Shown one piece after another: positions 43,846-52,534 of a DNA stretch of 64,000 nt. The position numbers were made by a program, and so were the translations under genes. Under the pieces are notes generated by a model. It had not been told where the DNA came from. It made no database searches and saw only the letters and a program-made list of their open reading frames with translations. This DNA comes from Roseomonas genomospecies 6 (lineage in GTDB: Bacteria; Pseudomonadota; Alphaproteobacteria; Azospirillales; Azospirillaceae): the NCBI RefSeq assembly GCF_008365375.1, contig NZ_QOKW01000027.1:26459-90458 (forward strand), in the 5' to 3' direction. Numbering within the stretch: position 1 is the stretch's first letter; every line of letters begins with the position of its first letter.

Positions 43846-46233
43846 GTGAGCGCCCTGACCCGATCATACGCCCTTGCCACGCTTGGGCTGGCTGTGGGAG
43901 TCGGCCTGATGGCCGAACCCTCCGGCTCGCCCGCCATGCTGGGCTTCGCCGGCATCCTCGGCGCCGCCGGATTCGGCGGGCTGTTCTGGACCGGCAAGGA
44001 ACGCCGCCGCACCGACCGGCTGGCGGCGGAGGTCGCGCGGCTGGAAGCGCTGCTGGCCGCGGCCCCCCACCCCTGGTGCGCCTGGGACGCGAGCGGCACC
44101 GTCAGCGCGGCGCCGGGCTGCGCCGGGCTGCTGGGCGCGGCACCGGGCCGGAACCTCGCGGACGCCTTCGCCGACGCCGACGCCCCGCGGGTGGCCGAAG
44201 CGTTGCGCCGCCTGCACGGCGAGGGCGAAGCCTTTCGAATCGAGGCCGCGACCCGCGGCGGGCGGCGCCTGCTGCTGAGCGGTCGCCGCGCAGGCGGCGC
44301 AAGCAACGGAACGCAACCCGCGGGCCACCAGGACGTCGTCTGGCTGGAGGACGTCACCGACCGCTGCACGGAACTCGATGGCCTGACCCGCGGGCGGCGG
44401 GACGCCGAGTCGGCTCTGGCCGAACTGCGCGCGGCGGTGGACGCCCTGCCGCTGCCGGTGTGGCTGCGCGGCGCCGGGCTGGAGCTGTCCTGGTGCAACC
44501 GCGCCTACGCCCGCGCCGTGGATTCCGAACCCGCCGCCGTGCCGGAGAGTGGCCGGGAGCTGACCGCCGGCGACGCCGGACGCGCCCTGGCCGAGCGGGC
44601 GCGGAACAGCGGGGTCGCCCAGTCGGAACGGGCCTCCACCGTCATCGGCACGGAGCGGCGCCTTCTGGAAGTGACTGAGGCCCCCCTGCCCGCCCCGGAC
44701 GGCAACGGCACGCTGGTCGTCGGTTACGCGCTGGATCTCACGGCGGTGGAGGAGCTGCGGGGCGAGCTGAACCGTCATCTCGCCGCCCATGCGGAAGTTC
44801 TGGAACGGTTGGGCGCGGCCATCGCCATCTTCGGCGCCGACACGCGGCTGACCTTCTTCAACCAGGCCTACGCCCGGCTGTGGGACCTGGAGGAAGCTTG
44901 GCTGCGCAGCCAACCCACCCACGGCGAGATCCTGGAGGAGCTGCGCACCCGCCGCCGCCTGCCCGAATACGCCGACTACCAGAGCTACAAGCGGGAGCGG
45001 CTGAGCCGTTACACCCGCATGCTGGAGCCGGTCGAGGAGCTGATGCACCTGCCGGACGGCACGACGCTGCGCAGCCTCGCCGCCCCGCACCCGCTGGGTG
45101 GGCTGATGCAGATCCTGGAGGACGTGACCAACACGCTGGCCCTCGAATCCTCCTACAACACGCTGATCGCCGTGCAGCAGGAGACGCTGGACAATCTGGC
45201 GGAGGGCATCGCGGTGTTCGGCGGCGACGGGCGGCTGAAACTGTCGAACCCGGCCTTCGCCCGCATCTGGGACCTGCACGACGACGACCTTTTGGGCGAG
45301 CCGCACATCTCCGGCCTGTTCGAGCATATGCGGCCCTTCCTTGAGAATGGCGGCGACTGGGACAGCCTGAAGGACGAGATGATCGGCGCCACGCTGGAAC
45401 GCGCCGTGCGCTCGGGCCGGCTGGAGCGGGCGGACGGGTCGGTCGTGGAGTTCTCCACCCTGCCGCTGCCCGACGGGGCGGTGCTGAACAGCTATCTGGA
45501 CGTGACCGACAGCGCCCGGCTGGAGCAGGCGCTGCGCGCCTCCAACGCCGCGCTGGAGGCCGCCGACCAGTTGAAGAGCGAGTTCATCGCCAACGTCTCC
45601 CACCATCTGCGCAACCCGCTGAACGGCATCATCGGCTTCGCCGAGGTGCTGGCGAACCAGTATTTCGGGGAGCTGAACCCGCGCCAGATCGAGTATGTGA
45701 AGGGCGTTCTGAACGCGGGCGAACGGCTGTTGGAGCTGATCGACGACGTGGTGGACATGACCAGCCTGGGGGCCGGGGTGACCACGCTGGACCGCGCGAC
45801 CGTGGACGTGCCCGACCTGCTGGAGACGGTGGCCGAGCTGACCCGCGAATGGGCGCGGCGCGAGGGGCTGCGTCTCGACCTCACCGCCCCGTCCTCGCTG
45901 GGCGAGGTGGAGGGCGACGCCCGGCGGCTGAAGCAGGCGCTGTTCACCCTGGTCGTCGGCGCCATCCGCCACCCCCCGGCAAACCGGCGCATCCTGCTGT
46001 CCGGCGAGCGGACCGCCGGTGCCCTGGTGCTGACCGTGGGCAGCGGGGCGGGGCCGGACGAGTCGGCCATGCCCTCGCGCTACGACCGCAACGATCCGCG
46101 CGGCGCGGCGGCGCTGGGCCTGTCGCTGGTCCGCAACGTCATGGAACTGCACGGCGGCCGGCTGGAGGTCGAGGAATGGATGGGCGGCGGCACCCGCTTC
46201 CGCTGCATCCTGCCGGTTCCGCCCGCCGCCTGA
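43846..46233 (+). CDS. DivL-like multi-PAS histidine-kinase homologue with decayed ATP-binding site
   Basis: About 795 aa with a GTG start. Two N-terminal hydrophobic helices, then three PAS-like regions, including two PAS_7-type (RLGAAIAIFGADTRLTFFNQ; NLAEGIAVFGGDGRLKLSNP). The dimerisation helix keeps the phospho-His at ~586 (NVSHHLRNPLNGIIGF). The ATPase domain is eroded: the N box reads LVVGAIRHPP without Asn, and the G1 box is GSGAGPD instead of DxGxG, although GLSLVRNVMELHGG remains. PAS composition and the end motif resemble DivL, whose Caulobacter form replaces His with Tyr and acts allosterically. An output pseudokinase is inferred. Confidence 0.7.
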   Translation: MSALTRSYALATLGLAVGVGLMAEPSGSPAMLGFAGILGAAGFGGLFWTGKERRRTDRLAAEVARLEALLAAAPHPWCAWDASGTVSAAPGCAGLLGAAPGRNLADAFADADAPRVAEALRRLHGEGEAFRIEAATRGGRRLLLSGRRAGGASNGTQPAGHQDVVWLEDVTDRCTELDGLTRGRRDAESALAELRAAVDALPLPVWLRGAGLELSWCNRAYARAVDSEPAAVPESGRELTAGDAGRALAERARNSGVAQSERASTVIGTERRLLEVTEAPLPAPDGNGTLVVGYALDLTAVEELRGELNRHLAAHAEVLERLGAAIAIFGADTRLTFFNQAYARLWDLEEAWLRSQPTHGEILEELRTRRRLPEYADYQSYKRERLSRYTRMLEPVEELMHLPDGTTLRSLAAPHPLGGLMQILEDVTNTLALESSYNTLIAVQQETLDNLAEGIAVFGGDGRLKLSNPAFARIWDLHDDDLLGEPHISGLFEHMRPFLENGGDWDSLKDEMIGATLERAVRSGRLERADGSVVEFSTLPLPDGAVLNSYLDVTDSARLEQALRASNAALEAADQLKSEFIANVSHHLRNPLNGIIGFAEVLANQYFGELNPRQIEYVKGVLNAGERLLELIDDVVDMTSLGAGVTTLDRATVDVPDLLETVAELTREWARREGLRLDLTAPSSLGEVEGDARRLKQALFTLVVGAIRHPPANRRILLSGERTAGALVLTVGSGAGPDESAMPSRYDRNDPRGAAALGLSLVRNVMELHGGRLEVEEWMGGGTRFRCILPVPPAA

Positions 46234-46248
46234 CCCTTTCCGCCCGGC

Positions 46249-47625
46249 TCAGCCCTGGCCGCGCTTCACGTCCCGAAAGGGTTCGGCCCGAAAGGGTTCG
46301 GCGTCCCGTCCGTGGGGCGAGGTGACGGTTTCCGTGACCGGGGCCGGGCGGTCGGCGGTGATGAGCCGCGCGCCCCGCTGGTGGGTGGCCCAACGCCACA
46401 GCCATTGCATGGTGACCAGAATGCGCTTCTGGAAGTTCACCAGCAGATAGACGTGGATGACGGCCCACAGCACCCAGGCGAACCATCCCTTCAGCTTGCG
46501 CGTTCCGAAATCGAAGACGGCGGCGCTGCGCCCGACGATGGCCGTGTTGCCGCGGTTGCGGAAACGGAAGGGCTCCAGCGGCTGGCCGCGCAGCAGGTTG
46601 GCCTCCAGCCCGCCGCCCAGATGCTCCCCCTGCTGCTTGGCGACCTGCGCCAGACCGGGCAGCGGCTTCCCGTCGTCGCCGGCCAGCGCCGCCGTGTCGC
46701 CCAGCGCGTAGACGTCCGGAACGCCCGGCACCGCCATGTCGGCGCCGACCGGGATGCGCCCGCTGCGGTCCGTCTCCACCCCCAGCCAGGACCCGGCGGG
46801 CGACGCCTTGACCCCGGCGCCCCAGACGATGGCCCCCGCCGGGATGAAGCGCCCGCCGACCGTGGCCCCGTCCGGCGTGATGCTCTCCACCGCCTGCCCG
46901 GTCAGCACGACGACGCCCAGCTCCTCAAGCTTGCGGCGGGCGTAATGGCCGAGATCCTCCGGGAAGGTGGACAGGATGCGCGGCCCGGCCTCCACCAGCA
47001 GCACGCGGGCGGTCCGCGGGTCGATGCGGCGGAAGTCGCGGGCCAGCGCGAAGCGGGCCAGTTCCGCCACCGCCCCGGCCATCTCCACCCCCGTGGGGCC
47101 GCCGCCGACCACGATGGTGGTCATCAGCGCCTTCTGCCGGGCCGGGTCCCCGCACATCTCCGCCTGTTCGAAATTCATCAGCAGGCGCGCGCGTATCCGG
47201 CGGGCGTTCTCGATGGTCTTCAGGCCGGGGGCGATCTCCGCCCAATCGTCGTGCCCGAAATAGCTGTAGGAGGAGCCGGTCGCCAGCACCAGCCGGTCGT
47301 AGGGGACAAAGCTCCCATCGGCCAGTTTCACCCGCTTGGCCGCGCGGTCGATGCCGGTCACCTCGCCCATCACCACGTCGATGTTGGGGTGGCGGCTGAG
47401 GATGCGGCGGATCGGCTCGGCGATGTCGGCGGGCGACAGGGCGGCGGTCGCCACCTGATAGAGCAGCGGCACGAACAGGTGATAGTTGTTCCGGTCGATG
47501 ACGGTGACGCGGATGTTCGTCCCGCCCAACGCCTCCGCGCAGGCCAGCCCGCCGAACCCCGCGCCGACGATCACGACATGGGGGCGGCTGTCCACGGGTG
47601 CTGGGGTGCGGTCGATCTGCGGCAC
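46249..47625 (-). CDS. type II NADH dehydrogenase (NDH-2-like)
   Basis: 458 aa with a GTG start. FAD-binding loop VIVGAGFGGLACAEALGG, NAD(P)H-binding loop IVVGGGPTGVEMAGAVAELA, the conserved YHLFVPLLYQVATAALSPAD of NDH-2, and VPDVYALGDTAA. NDH-2 transfers electrons from NADH to quinone without proton pumping. C-terminal helices (GWFAWVLWAVIHVYLLVNFQ) attach it to the membrane. The last ~45 residues form a variable tail with an in-frame duplication (AEPFRAEPFR). Confidence 0.92.
   Translation of the reverse strand: MPQIDRTPAPVDSRPHVVIVGAGFGGLACAEALGGTNIRVTVIDRNNYHLFVPLLYQVATAALSPADIAEPIRRILSRHPNIDVVMGEVTGIDRAAKRVKLADGSFVPYDRLVLATGSSYSYFGHDDWAEIAPGLKTIENARRIRARLLMNFEQAEMCGDPARQKALMTTIVVGGGPTGVEMAGAVAELARFALARDFRRIDPRTARVLLVEAGPRILSTFPEDLGHYARRKLEELGVVVLTGQAVESITPDGATVGGRFIPAGAIVWGAGVKASPAGSWLGVETDRSGRIPVGADMAVPGVPDVYALGDTAALAGDDGKPLPGLAQVAKQQGEHLGGGLEANLLRGQPLEPFRFRNRGNTAIVGRSAAVFDFGTRKLKGWFAWVLWAVIHVYLLVNFQKRILVTMQWLWRWATHQRGARLITADRPAPVTETVTSPHGRDAEPFRAEPFRDVKRGQG
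46273..46302. repeat. 15-bp tandem duplication in the NDH-2 3' end
   Basis: Two identical copies of ccgaaagggttcggc; in-frame, giving the EPFRAEPFR tail. Confidence 0.8.
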
Positions 47626-47710
47626 GGCGGCGGTCTCCGGTCAAGAGGGGCCTGTACGGATAACCGCCGGTCGGAAGTGATGTTGCGGTGCATTCCGGAA
47701 GCCCCCATCC

Positions 47711-47745
47711 TTGACAGTATCGGTATTGGTATCACATCATATCGG
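47711..47745 (+). promoter_or_regulatory. promoter/operator region of hicAB
   Basis: A consensus -35 (TTGACA, 47711-47716) is followed by direct repeats TATCGG, TATTGG, TATCAC and a further TATCGG at 47740, just before the hicA start. The -10 is not sharp. HicB antitoxins usually bind such repeats to repress their own promoter. Confidence 0.45.
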
Positions 47746-47746
47746 C

Positions 47747-48034
47747 ATGGCGAAAATCGACGACATCCTCCGGCGCATGCGGACCGTTCCGCACGACGTG
47801 CCGTTCGATGACCTCGCCAAGCTGTGCGAGCATTGTTTCGGCGAACCGCGCCAACAGGGGACGAGCCATCGGGTGTACCGAATGCCGTGGCCGGGCGATC
47901 CCCGCGTGAACATCCAGCGTGGGAAGGACGGCAAGGCGAAAGCCTATCAGGTCAAGCAGGTGCTTCAGGCCATCCAGAAGCTGGAAACTGAAAAGCAGAA
48001 GACGTCCGGACGGGATGACGACCATGCCGAATAG
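47747..48034 (+). CDS. HicA-like toxin (mRNA interferase family)
   Basis: 95 aa. HicA-type double-stranded RNA-binding-like fold: residues GTSHRVYRMPWPGDPRVNIQ carry the conserved catalytic His in the G-x-SH context, and AKAYQVKQVLQAI is the C-terminal helix. HicA toxins cleave mRNA and stop growth when the antitoxin is lost. The C-terminal tail is charged. It overlaps the start of the HicB-like gene, the usual operon order. I infer a HicAB module from the pair; the toxin sequence alone is a weaker match. Confidence 0.75.
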   Translation: MAKIDDILRRMRTVPHDVPFDDLAKLCEHCFGEPRQQGTSHRVYRMPWPGDPRVNIQRGKDGKAKAYQVKQVLQAIQKLETEKQKTSGRDDDHAE

Positions 48035-48350
48035 CCACTACAGTTACCGGGTCACCTGGTCGCCCGAGGATCGGGAGTATGTCGCCACTTGCGCCGAATT
48101 CCCCAGCCTGTCCTGGCTGGAGGGGGACGAGGTCGAGGCGATTCGCGGCATTCGCGCCCTGGTGACCGAAACCATCGAAGATATGCGGGCCAACGGCGAA
48201 GTCGTGCCGCCGCCCCTCGCCGACCGCGATTACTCCGGCAAATTCGTGGTCCGCACGACACCCGATCTGCACCGCCGCCTGAGCATCGAGGCCGCGGAGG
48301 CGAGGGTCAGCCTGAACCGCTATGTGAACTCGAAGCTGGCCGCCCCCTGA
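48024..48350 (+). CDS. HicB-like antitoxin
   Basis: About 108 aa. The N-terminal partial RNase H fold (YSYRVTWSPEDREYVATCAE, FPSLSWLEGDEVEAIRGIRA) is typical of HicB. The C-terminal ribbon-helix-helix (FVVRTTPDLHRRLSIEAAEA then RVSLNRYVNSKL) binds operator DNA. It neutralises HicA and autoregulates the operon. An ATG at 48015 is an alternative start; both overlap the toxin gene. The stop is 2 bases from the convergent kinase gene. Confidence 0.87.
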   Translation: MPNSHYSYRVTWSPEDREYVATCAEFPSLSWLEGDEVEAIRGIRALVTETIEDMRANGEVVPPPLADRDYSGKFVVRTTPDLHRRLSIEAAEARVSLNRYVNSKLAAP

Positions 48351-48352
48351 CG

Positions 48353-49732
48353 TCACCGCGGCAGGGTCACCGTCACCCTCAGGCCGCCTTCCGGGCGGTT
48401 GGACAGCGCGATGTCGCCGCCATGGCCGCGGATGACCGTGCGGGCGGTGGCCAGCCCCAGCCCCACCCCGCCGGTGTCGCGGGAGCGCGAGCGCTCCAGC
48501 CGGTAGAAGGGGGCGAAGACCTTCTCGAACTCCGCCTCCGGGATGCCGGGGCCGTCGTCGTCGATCTCCACCCGCCAATCCCCATCGCCGGGCCGCAGCC
48601 GCACGGTGAAGCCGCCGCCGTAGGCGACGGCGTTGTCCATAAGGTTGGCGAAGGCCCGGCGCAGGGCCACCGGGCGCCCGTCCACGGTGACATGCGCCGG
48701 CCCTTCGTAGGCGGCCTCGTGCCCACCGTCCACACGGTCATCGCACAGGCTCTGCAGCAGGTCGGCGAGGTCGAGCGGGCCGCGCGGCTCGTGCTTCGCG
48801 TCGTCGCGGGCGAAGGCCAGCGTGGCGTTGATCATCGCCGCCATCTCGTCCAGGTCGGCCAGCATCTTGCGCTGCATCTCCGGGTCCTCGACCAGCTCGG
48901 CGCGCAGGCGCAGGCGGGTCAGAGGCGTGCGCAGGTCGTGGCTCATCGCCGCCAGCATCTGGGTGCGGTCGGCGACGAAGCGGGCCAGACGCGCCTGCAT
49001 CCGGTTGAAGGCGCGGGTGGCGGCGCGCAGCTCCGTCGGGCCGGCTTCGGGCAGGGGCGGAGCCTCGCCGTCCACGCCCAGCCGCTCCGCCGCATCGGCG
49101 AAGCGCGCGATGGGGGCGGTCATGCGGCGCGCGGTCCAGACCGACACCAGCGCCACCGCCGCGACGATGCCGGCCATCCACAGGACGAAGCGCAGCAGCC
49201 GGAACGGCCCCTCCAGCGGGTCGCCGCCGATGAAGGTCAGCCAGGACCCGTCCTTCAGCCCCACAGACAGCCGGACGTCGGTGCCCCAGCGGTGCTCCTC
49301 CACCGGGAAGGGGCCGGGCATCGGCCGCTCGCGCCGGACCTCCACCACCACGGGGCGGTGGGGATCGTCCAGTTCCCCGCGGATGGCGCGGCGCAGCCGG
49401 TCGAAGGGAAAGCCCTCGCGCTGGTTGGCGAAGCGGGGCGTCTCGTGCTTCCACTCCACACGCAGCACGGGGTCGTCGATCGCCTTCACCAGCCGCCGCC
49501 GCTCGTCCGGCGGGGTGCTCTCCACGAGTTGGACGATGGCCGTCACGCGCTGGACCAGGACGCGCATGCTGTGGGCCGGCGGCCCCTCGTGACGGTCGGT
49601 CAGATAGACCAGCGCGCTGATCGCCTGGGTCAGCAGAAGCGCCAGCACAACGGTCAGCACCAGCCGGGAGGCGATGCTGTCCGGCAGCCAGCGCCGGGCC
49701 ACCAGCAGGCGGCTCTTGCGGGCGGTGTCCAT
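48353..49732 (-). CDS. EnvZ/CpxA-type sensor histidine kinase
   Basis: 459 aa. First helix (SRLVLTVVLALLLTQAISAL), a ~150-residue periplasmic sensor, second helix (LLRFVLWMAGIVAAVALVSV), HAMP (RRMTAPIARFADAAERLG), then the kinase core with phospho-His ~265 (LAAMSHDLRTPLTRLRLRAE), NLMDNAVAYGG, DDDGPGIPEAEF and GVGLGLATARTVI. Four bases separate it from the upstream OmpR-type regulator, so this is a classical two-component pair. The divergent Spy-like gene suggests envelope or metal stress as input. Confidence 0.93.
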   Translation of the reverse strand: MDTARKSRLLVARRWLPDSIASRLVLTVVLALLLTQAISALVYLTDRHEGPPAHSMRVLVQRVTAIVQLVESTPPDERRRLVKAIDDPVLRVEWKHETPRFANQREGFPFDRLRRAIRGELDDPHRPVVVEVRRERPMPGPFPVEEHRWGTDVRLSVGLKDGSWLTFIGGDPLEGPFRLLRFVLWMAGIVAAVALVSVWTARRMTAPIARFADAAERLGVDGEAPPLPEAGPTELRAATRAFNRMQARLARFVADRTQMLAAMSHDLRTPLTRLRLRAELVEDPEMQRKMLADLDEMAAMINATLAFARDDAKHEPRGPLDLADLLQSLCDDRVDGGHEAAYEGPAHVTVDGRPVALRRAFANLMDNAVAYGGGFTVRLRPGDGDWRVEIDDDGPGIPEAEFEKVFAPFYRLERSRSRDTGGVGLGLATARTVIRGHGGDIALSNRPEGGLRVTVTLPR

Positions 49733-49736
49733 CCGA

Positions 49737-50462
49737 TCAGCCCCCCGTCACCGCCGGGGTGAACAGATAGCCGCCGCCGCGCACCGTCTTGATCATCGTG
49801 GGGTCCGCCGGGTCGGGCTCGATCTTGCGGCGCAGGCGGCTGACCTGCACGTCGATGGAGCGGTCGAAGGGCACCGCCGAGCGTCCGCGCGCCAGATCGA
49901 GAAGCTGGTCGCGGGTCAGCACCCGCTGCGGATGCTCCACGAAGGCGACCAGCAGGTCGTATTCCCCGGCGGACAACTGCACCAGCACCCCGTCGGGCGA
50001 GCGCAGCTCCCGCTTGGCGAGGTCGAGCGTCCAGCCCTCGAAGCCCAGCGTCTTGCCCGTGGCGCCGCCGGCCACCGGCGGGCCGGAGGCGCGGCGCAGC
50101 ACGGCCTTCACGCGGGCCAGAAGCTCCCGCGGGCTGAAGGGCTTCGCCAGATAGTCGTCGGCCCCCATCTCCAGCCCGACGATGCGGTCGGTCTCCTCGC
50201 CCATCGCGGTCAGCATGATGACCGGCGTCTGCGCCGTCTCCGGGGTGGCGCGCAGGCGGCGGCACAGGCTCAGCCCGTCCTCCCCCGGCATCATCAGGTC
50301 GAGCACGATCAGGTCCACGCGCGCCGTGTCCAGCGTGCGCATCATCTCCACCCCGTCCTTGGCCCCGGTCACGCGGAAGCCGTGCCGCGTCAGGAACTGC
50401 GACAGGAGGGTGCGGATTTCGCGGTCGTCGTCGACCACCAGCAGGTGAGGTGTGCGGTCCAT
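49737..50462 (-). CDS. OmpR-family response regulator
   Basis: 241 aa. Receiver with DDD acidic pocket (LLVVDDDREIRTLLSQF), acceptor Asp55 (LIVLDLMMPGEDGLSLCRRL) and Lys in DYLAKPFSPRELLARVK. The C-terminal winged helix (LSAGEYDLLVAFVEHPQRVL; FDRSIDVQVSRLRRKIE; IKTVRGGGYLFTP) binds direct repeats. A GTTAC direct repeat sits just upstream at 50537 between this gene and the Spy-like gene, a plausible own target. An in-frame ATG at 50471 is an alternative start. Confidence 0.94.
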   Translation of the reverse strand: MDRTPHLLVVDDDREIRTLLSQFLTRHGFRVTGAKDGVEMMRTLDTARVDLIVLDLMMPGEDGLSLCRRLRATPETAQTPVIMLTAMGEETDRIVGLEMGADDYLAKPFSPRELLARVKAVLRRASGPPVAGGATGKTLGFEGWTLDLAKRELRSPDGVLVQLSAGEYDLLVAFVEHPQRVLTRDQLLDLARGRSAVPFDRSIDVQVSRLRRKIEPDPADPTMIKTVRGGGYLFTPAVTGG

Positions 50463-50508
50463 GGAACGCATGATCCGACGCATGGGCGCCGCGGTGAAGA
50501 AGAAATGT

Positions 50509-50551
50509 GTAACGCCACGTTACGGGAAGGCCGGCTGTTACACAGCGTTAC
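50509..50551. promoter_or_regulatory. GTTAC operator boxes between the regulator and Spy-like genes
   Basis: A perfect inverted pair GTAAC-N5-GTTAC (50509-50523) and a perfect direct pair GTTAC-N5-GTTAC (50537-50551). Five-base boxes at 10-base spacing are typical of OmpR/CpxR-family sites. The position, between divergent regulator and Spy-like genes, fits autoregulation plus control of the Spy-like gene. Confidence 0.65.
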
Positions 50552-50649
50552 CAAATGACGGAAGACCGGACATCAACCGGATACGTCGACGGCCCATGAT
50601 CGGAGACATCGGGAAGGCACGAACCCTTTCGAAAACAAGGAGCATCCCC

Positions 50650-51240
50650 ATGAAACGCGTCGTCATGACCACCGCCGCGCTGGTTCTCGGCCTCGGCCTC
50701 GCCGTGCCGGTCTTCGCCCAGCAGCAGCCGGGTCCCGGCGCCGGCCCTGGCCCCGGTGCGGACGGCGGTCGGTATTTCTCCCGCATGTGCGAGGACCAGG
50801 ACGCCCGTCTGGCCGGCATGCTGGCCTACGCCGAGAAGAAGCTGAACATCACCGACCAGCAGCGCGCCGCCTGGACCAAGTTCGCCGACACCGCGAAGGC
50901 GAGCCAGAAGCACACCCAGGACCTGTGCACCAAGTACAAGGACCAGCCGATGCCCGCCGCCGCCCCGGCCCGGCTGGAGCGGATGGAGGCCATGATGTCG
51001 GCCCGCCTCGCCCAGCTTCAGGAGGTGCGCCCGGCGCTGACCGACCTCTACGCCCAGCTCACCCCCGACCAGCAGAAGCAGGCCGACCAATTCATGAACC
51101 GCGCCGGACGCGGAATGGGCGGCATGGGCTACGGCATGGGCGGCCACGGCATGCGCCACAACGGCCACGGCCCGATGCACGGCGACGGCCATGGCCCGGG
51201 TCCGGGTCCGATGCAGGGCCAAGGCCCCCGCGGCGGCTGA
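50650..51240 (+). CDS. Spy/CpxP-like periplasmic LTxxQ protein with Gly/Met/His tail
   Basis: 196 aa. Signal peptide (MTTAALVLGLGLAVPVFAQQ) then a helical Spy/CpxP-like domain with paired motifs LNITDQQRAAWTKFADTAKA and LYAQLTPDQQKQADQFM (LTxxQ). CpxP/Spy are periplasmic chaperone or feedback proteins. The tail (MGGMGYGMGGHGMRHNGHGP...) is rich in Met and His, suggesting copper, nickel or similar metal binding. It is divergent from an OmpR/EnvZ-type pair, as cpxP is from cpxRA in enterics. A terminator follows at 51271. Confidence 0.87.
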   Translation: MKRVVMTTAALVLGLGLAVPVFAQQQPGPGAGPGPGADGGRYFSRMCEDQDARLAGMLAYAEKKLNITDQQRAAWTKFADTAKASQKHTQDLCTKYKDQPMPAAAPARLERMEAMMSARLAQLQEVRPALTDLYAQLTPDQQKQADQFMNRAGRGMGGMGYGMGGHGMRHNGHGPMHGDGHGPGPGPMQGQGPRGG

Positions 51241-51270
51241 TCTCACGCCTCCCGTCATACGCTGACGGAG

Positions 51271-51300
51271 CGGGCCGCCGGTATCCCCGGCGGCCCGTTT
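51271..51300. terminator. Rho-independent terminator
   Basis: Stem cgggccgccgg / ccggcggcccg with a five-base loop, followed by tttcc. It lies between the convergent Spy-like and FNR genes and may serve both. Confidence 0.8.
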
Positions 51301-51315
51301 CCGTTTCGAACCGGC

Positions 51316-52338
51316 TTACTCGGCGCCCGGAACGCCCTTGGAGGTCGAGTATTCGAAGTGCAGCGCCTCGCCCGGATGGACCAGCGGGTGGATGGCGTGG
51401 GCCGCCTGCGCCGCCTCGGAGAAGCCGCAGAGGATCAGCTTCAGCTTGCCGGGATAGGTCGCGATGTCGCCGATGGCGTAGACGCCGGGGGCGCTGGTGG
51501 CGCAGCCGGGCAGGCTGACGCCGATGTGGCTGCGCTCCAGGTTCAGGCCCCACTCGGCGATCGGCCCCAGATTCATCGACAGGCCGAAGAAGGCCAGCAG
51601 CGCGTCGGCGGGCAGGTCCTTCTCCTCGCCGTCCAGCGTGGCGACGCGCACGGCGGACAACTGCCCGTTCCCGCCCACCAGCCCGGAGAGCTGATAGGGA
51701 ACCACCATCTCCACCTTGCCCTCGCGGACCAGCGCGTCCATGCGGGCGACGCTTTCCGGGGCGGCGCGGAACTTGGGCCGGCGGTGGACGACATAGACCT
51801 TCGCCGCCACGTCGGCCAGCGACAGCGTCCAGTCCACGGCGGAATCGCCGCCGCCGGCGATCACCACGCGCTTCCCGGCGAAGTCCTGCTTGCGGCGGAC
51901 CATGTAGAAGACCGACGTGCCTTCATACTGCTCCAGCCCGTCCAGCGGCGGGCGGTTGGGGCCGAAGGCGCCGCTGCCGGCGGCGATGATCACCGCCCGG
52001 GTGTCGATGCGCGTGCCGGTGCTGGTCTCCACCAGCCAGCGCCCTTCCTCCGTGCGGGTCAGCTTCTCGACCTGCTGGCCCAGGTGATAGGTCGGGTTGA
52101 AGGGGGCGGCCTGCTCCGCCAGCCGGTCGATCAGGGCGGCGGCCTCGATGGCCGGATGGGCCGGGATGTCGTAGATCGGCTTTTCCGGGTACAGCGCCGT
52201 GCACTGCCCGCCCACCATGTCGAGAGCGTCCACCACATGGCATCGCATCTTCAGCATGCCACATTCGAAAACGGCGAAGAGCCCGACGGGGCCGGCGCCG
52301 ACGATGACGACGTCGGTGCGATGGACGGTGTGCGACAT
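51316..52338 (-). CDS. ferredoxin/flavodoxin-NADP+ reductase, thioredoxin-reductase-like type
   Basis: 340 aa. FAD loop VVIVGAGPVGLFAVFECGML, the substrate-site GGQCTALYPEKPIYDIPAHP characteristic of YumC-type FNR, NADPH loop VVIAGGGDSAVDWTLSLAD, and GVYAIGDIATYPGKLKLILC. It lacks the thioredoxin-reductase CxxC, so it is the TrxR-like ferredoxin-NADP+ reductase. It moves electrons between NADPH and ferredoxin. Monocistronic. Confidence 0.92.
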   Translation of the reverse strand: MSHTVHRTDVVIVGAGPVGLFAVFECGMLKMRCHVVDALDMVGGQCTALYPEKPIYDIPAHPAIEAAALIDRLAEQAAPFNPTYHLGQQVEKLTRTEEGRWLVETSTGTRIDTRAVIIAAGSGAFGPNRPPLDGLEQYEGTSVFYMVRRKQDFAGKRVVIAGGGDSAVDWTLSLADVAAKVYVVHRRPKFRAAPESVARMDALVREGKVEMVVPYQLSGLVGGNGQLSAVRVATLDGEEKDLPADALLAFFGLSMNLGPIAEWGLNLERSHIGVSLPGCATSAPGVYAIGDIATYPGKLKLILCGFSEAAQAAHAIHPLVHPGEALHFEYSTSKGVPGAE

Positions 52339-52534
52339 GGGAGGCGCTGCCTTGTGCAGAACATGAGGACGATGGAGCCTTCAATTGTCCGGTTTCGCGG
52401 CCACGGTCAACCCCGCCATGCGCCCTGGGCAGGTGCGGCCAGCGCAAAATGGGCGCGCTCCCGCCGATTTCCTTCTGGGCGTGCGGTGACGGTGGAGTAG
52501 AATTTGCCGGATTCCCCGTGCCGGAGCGGCCTTC

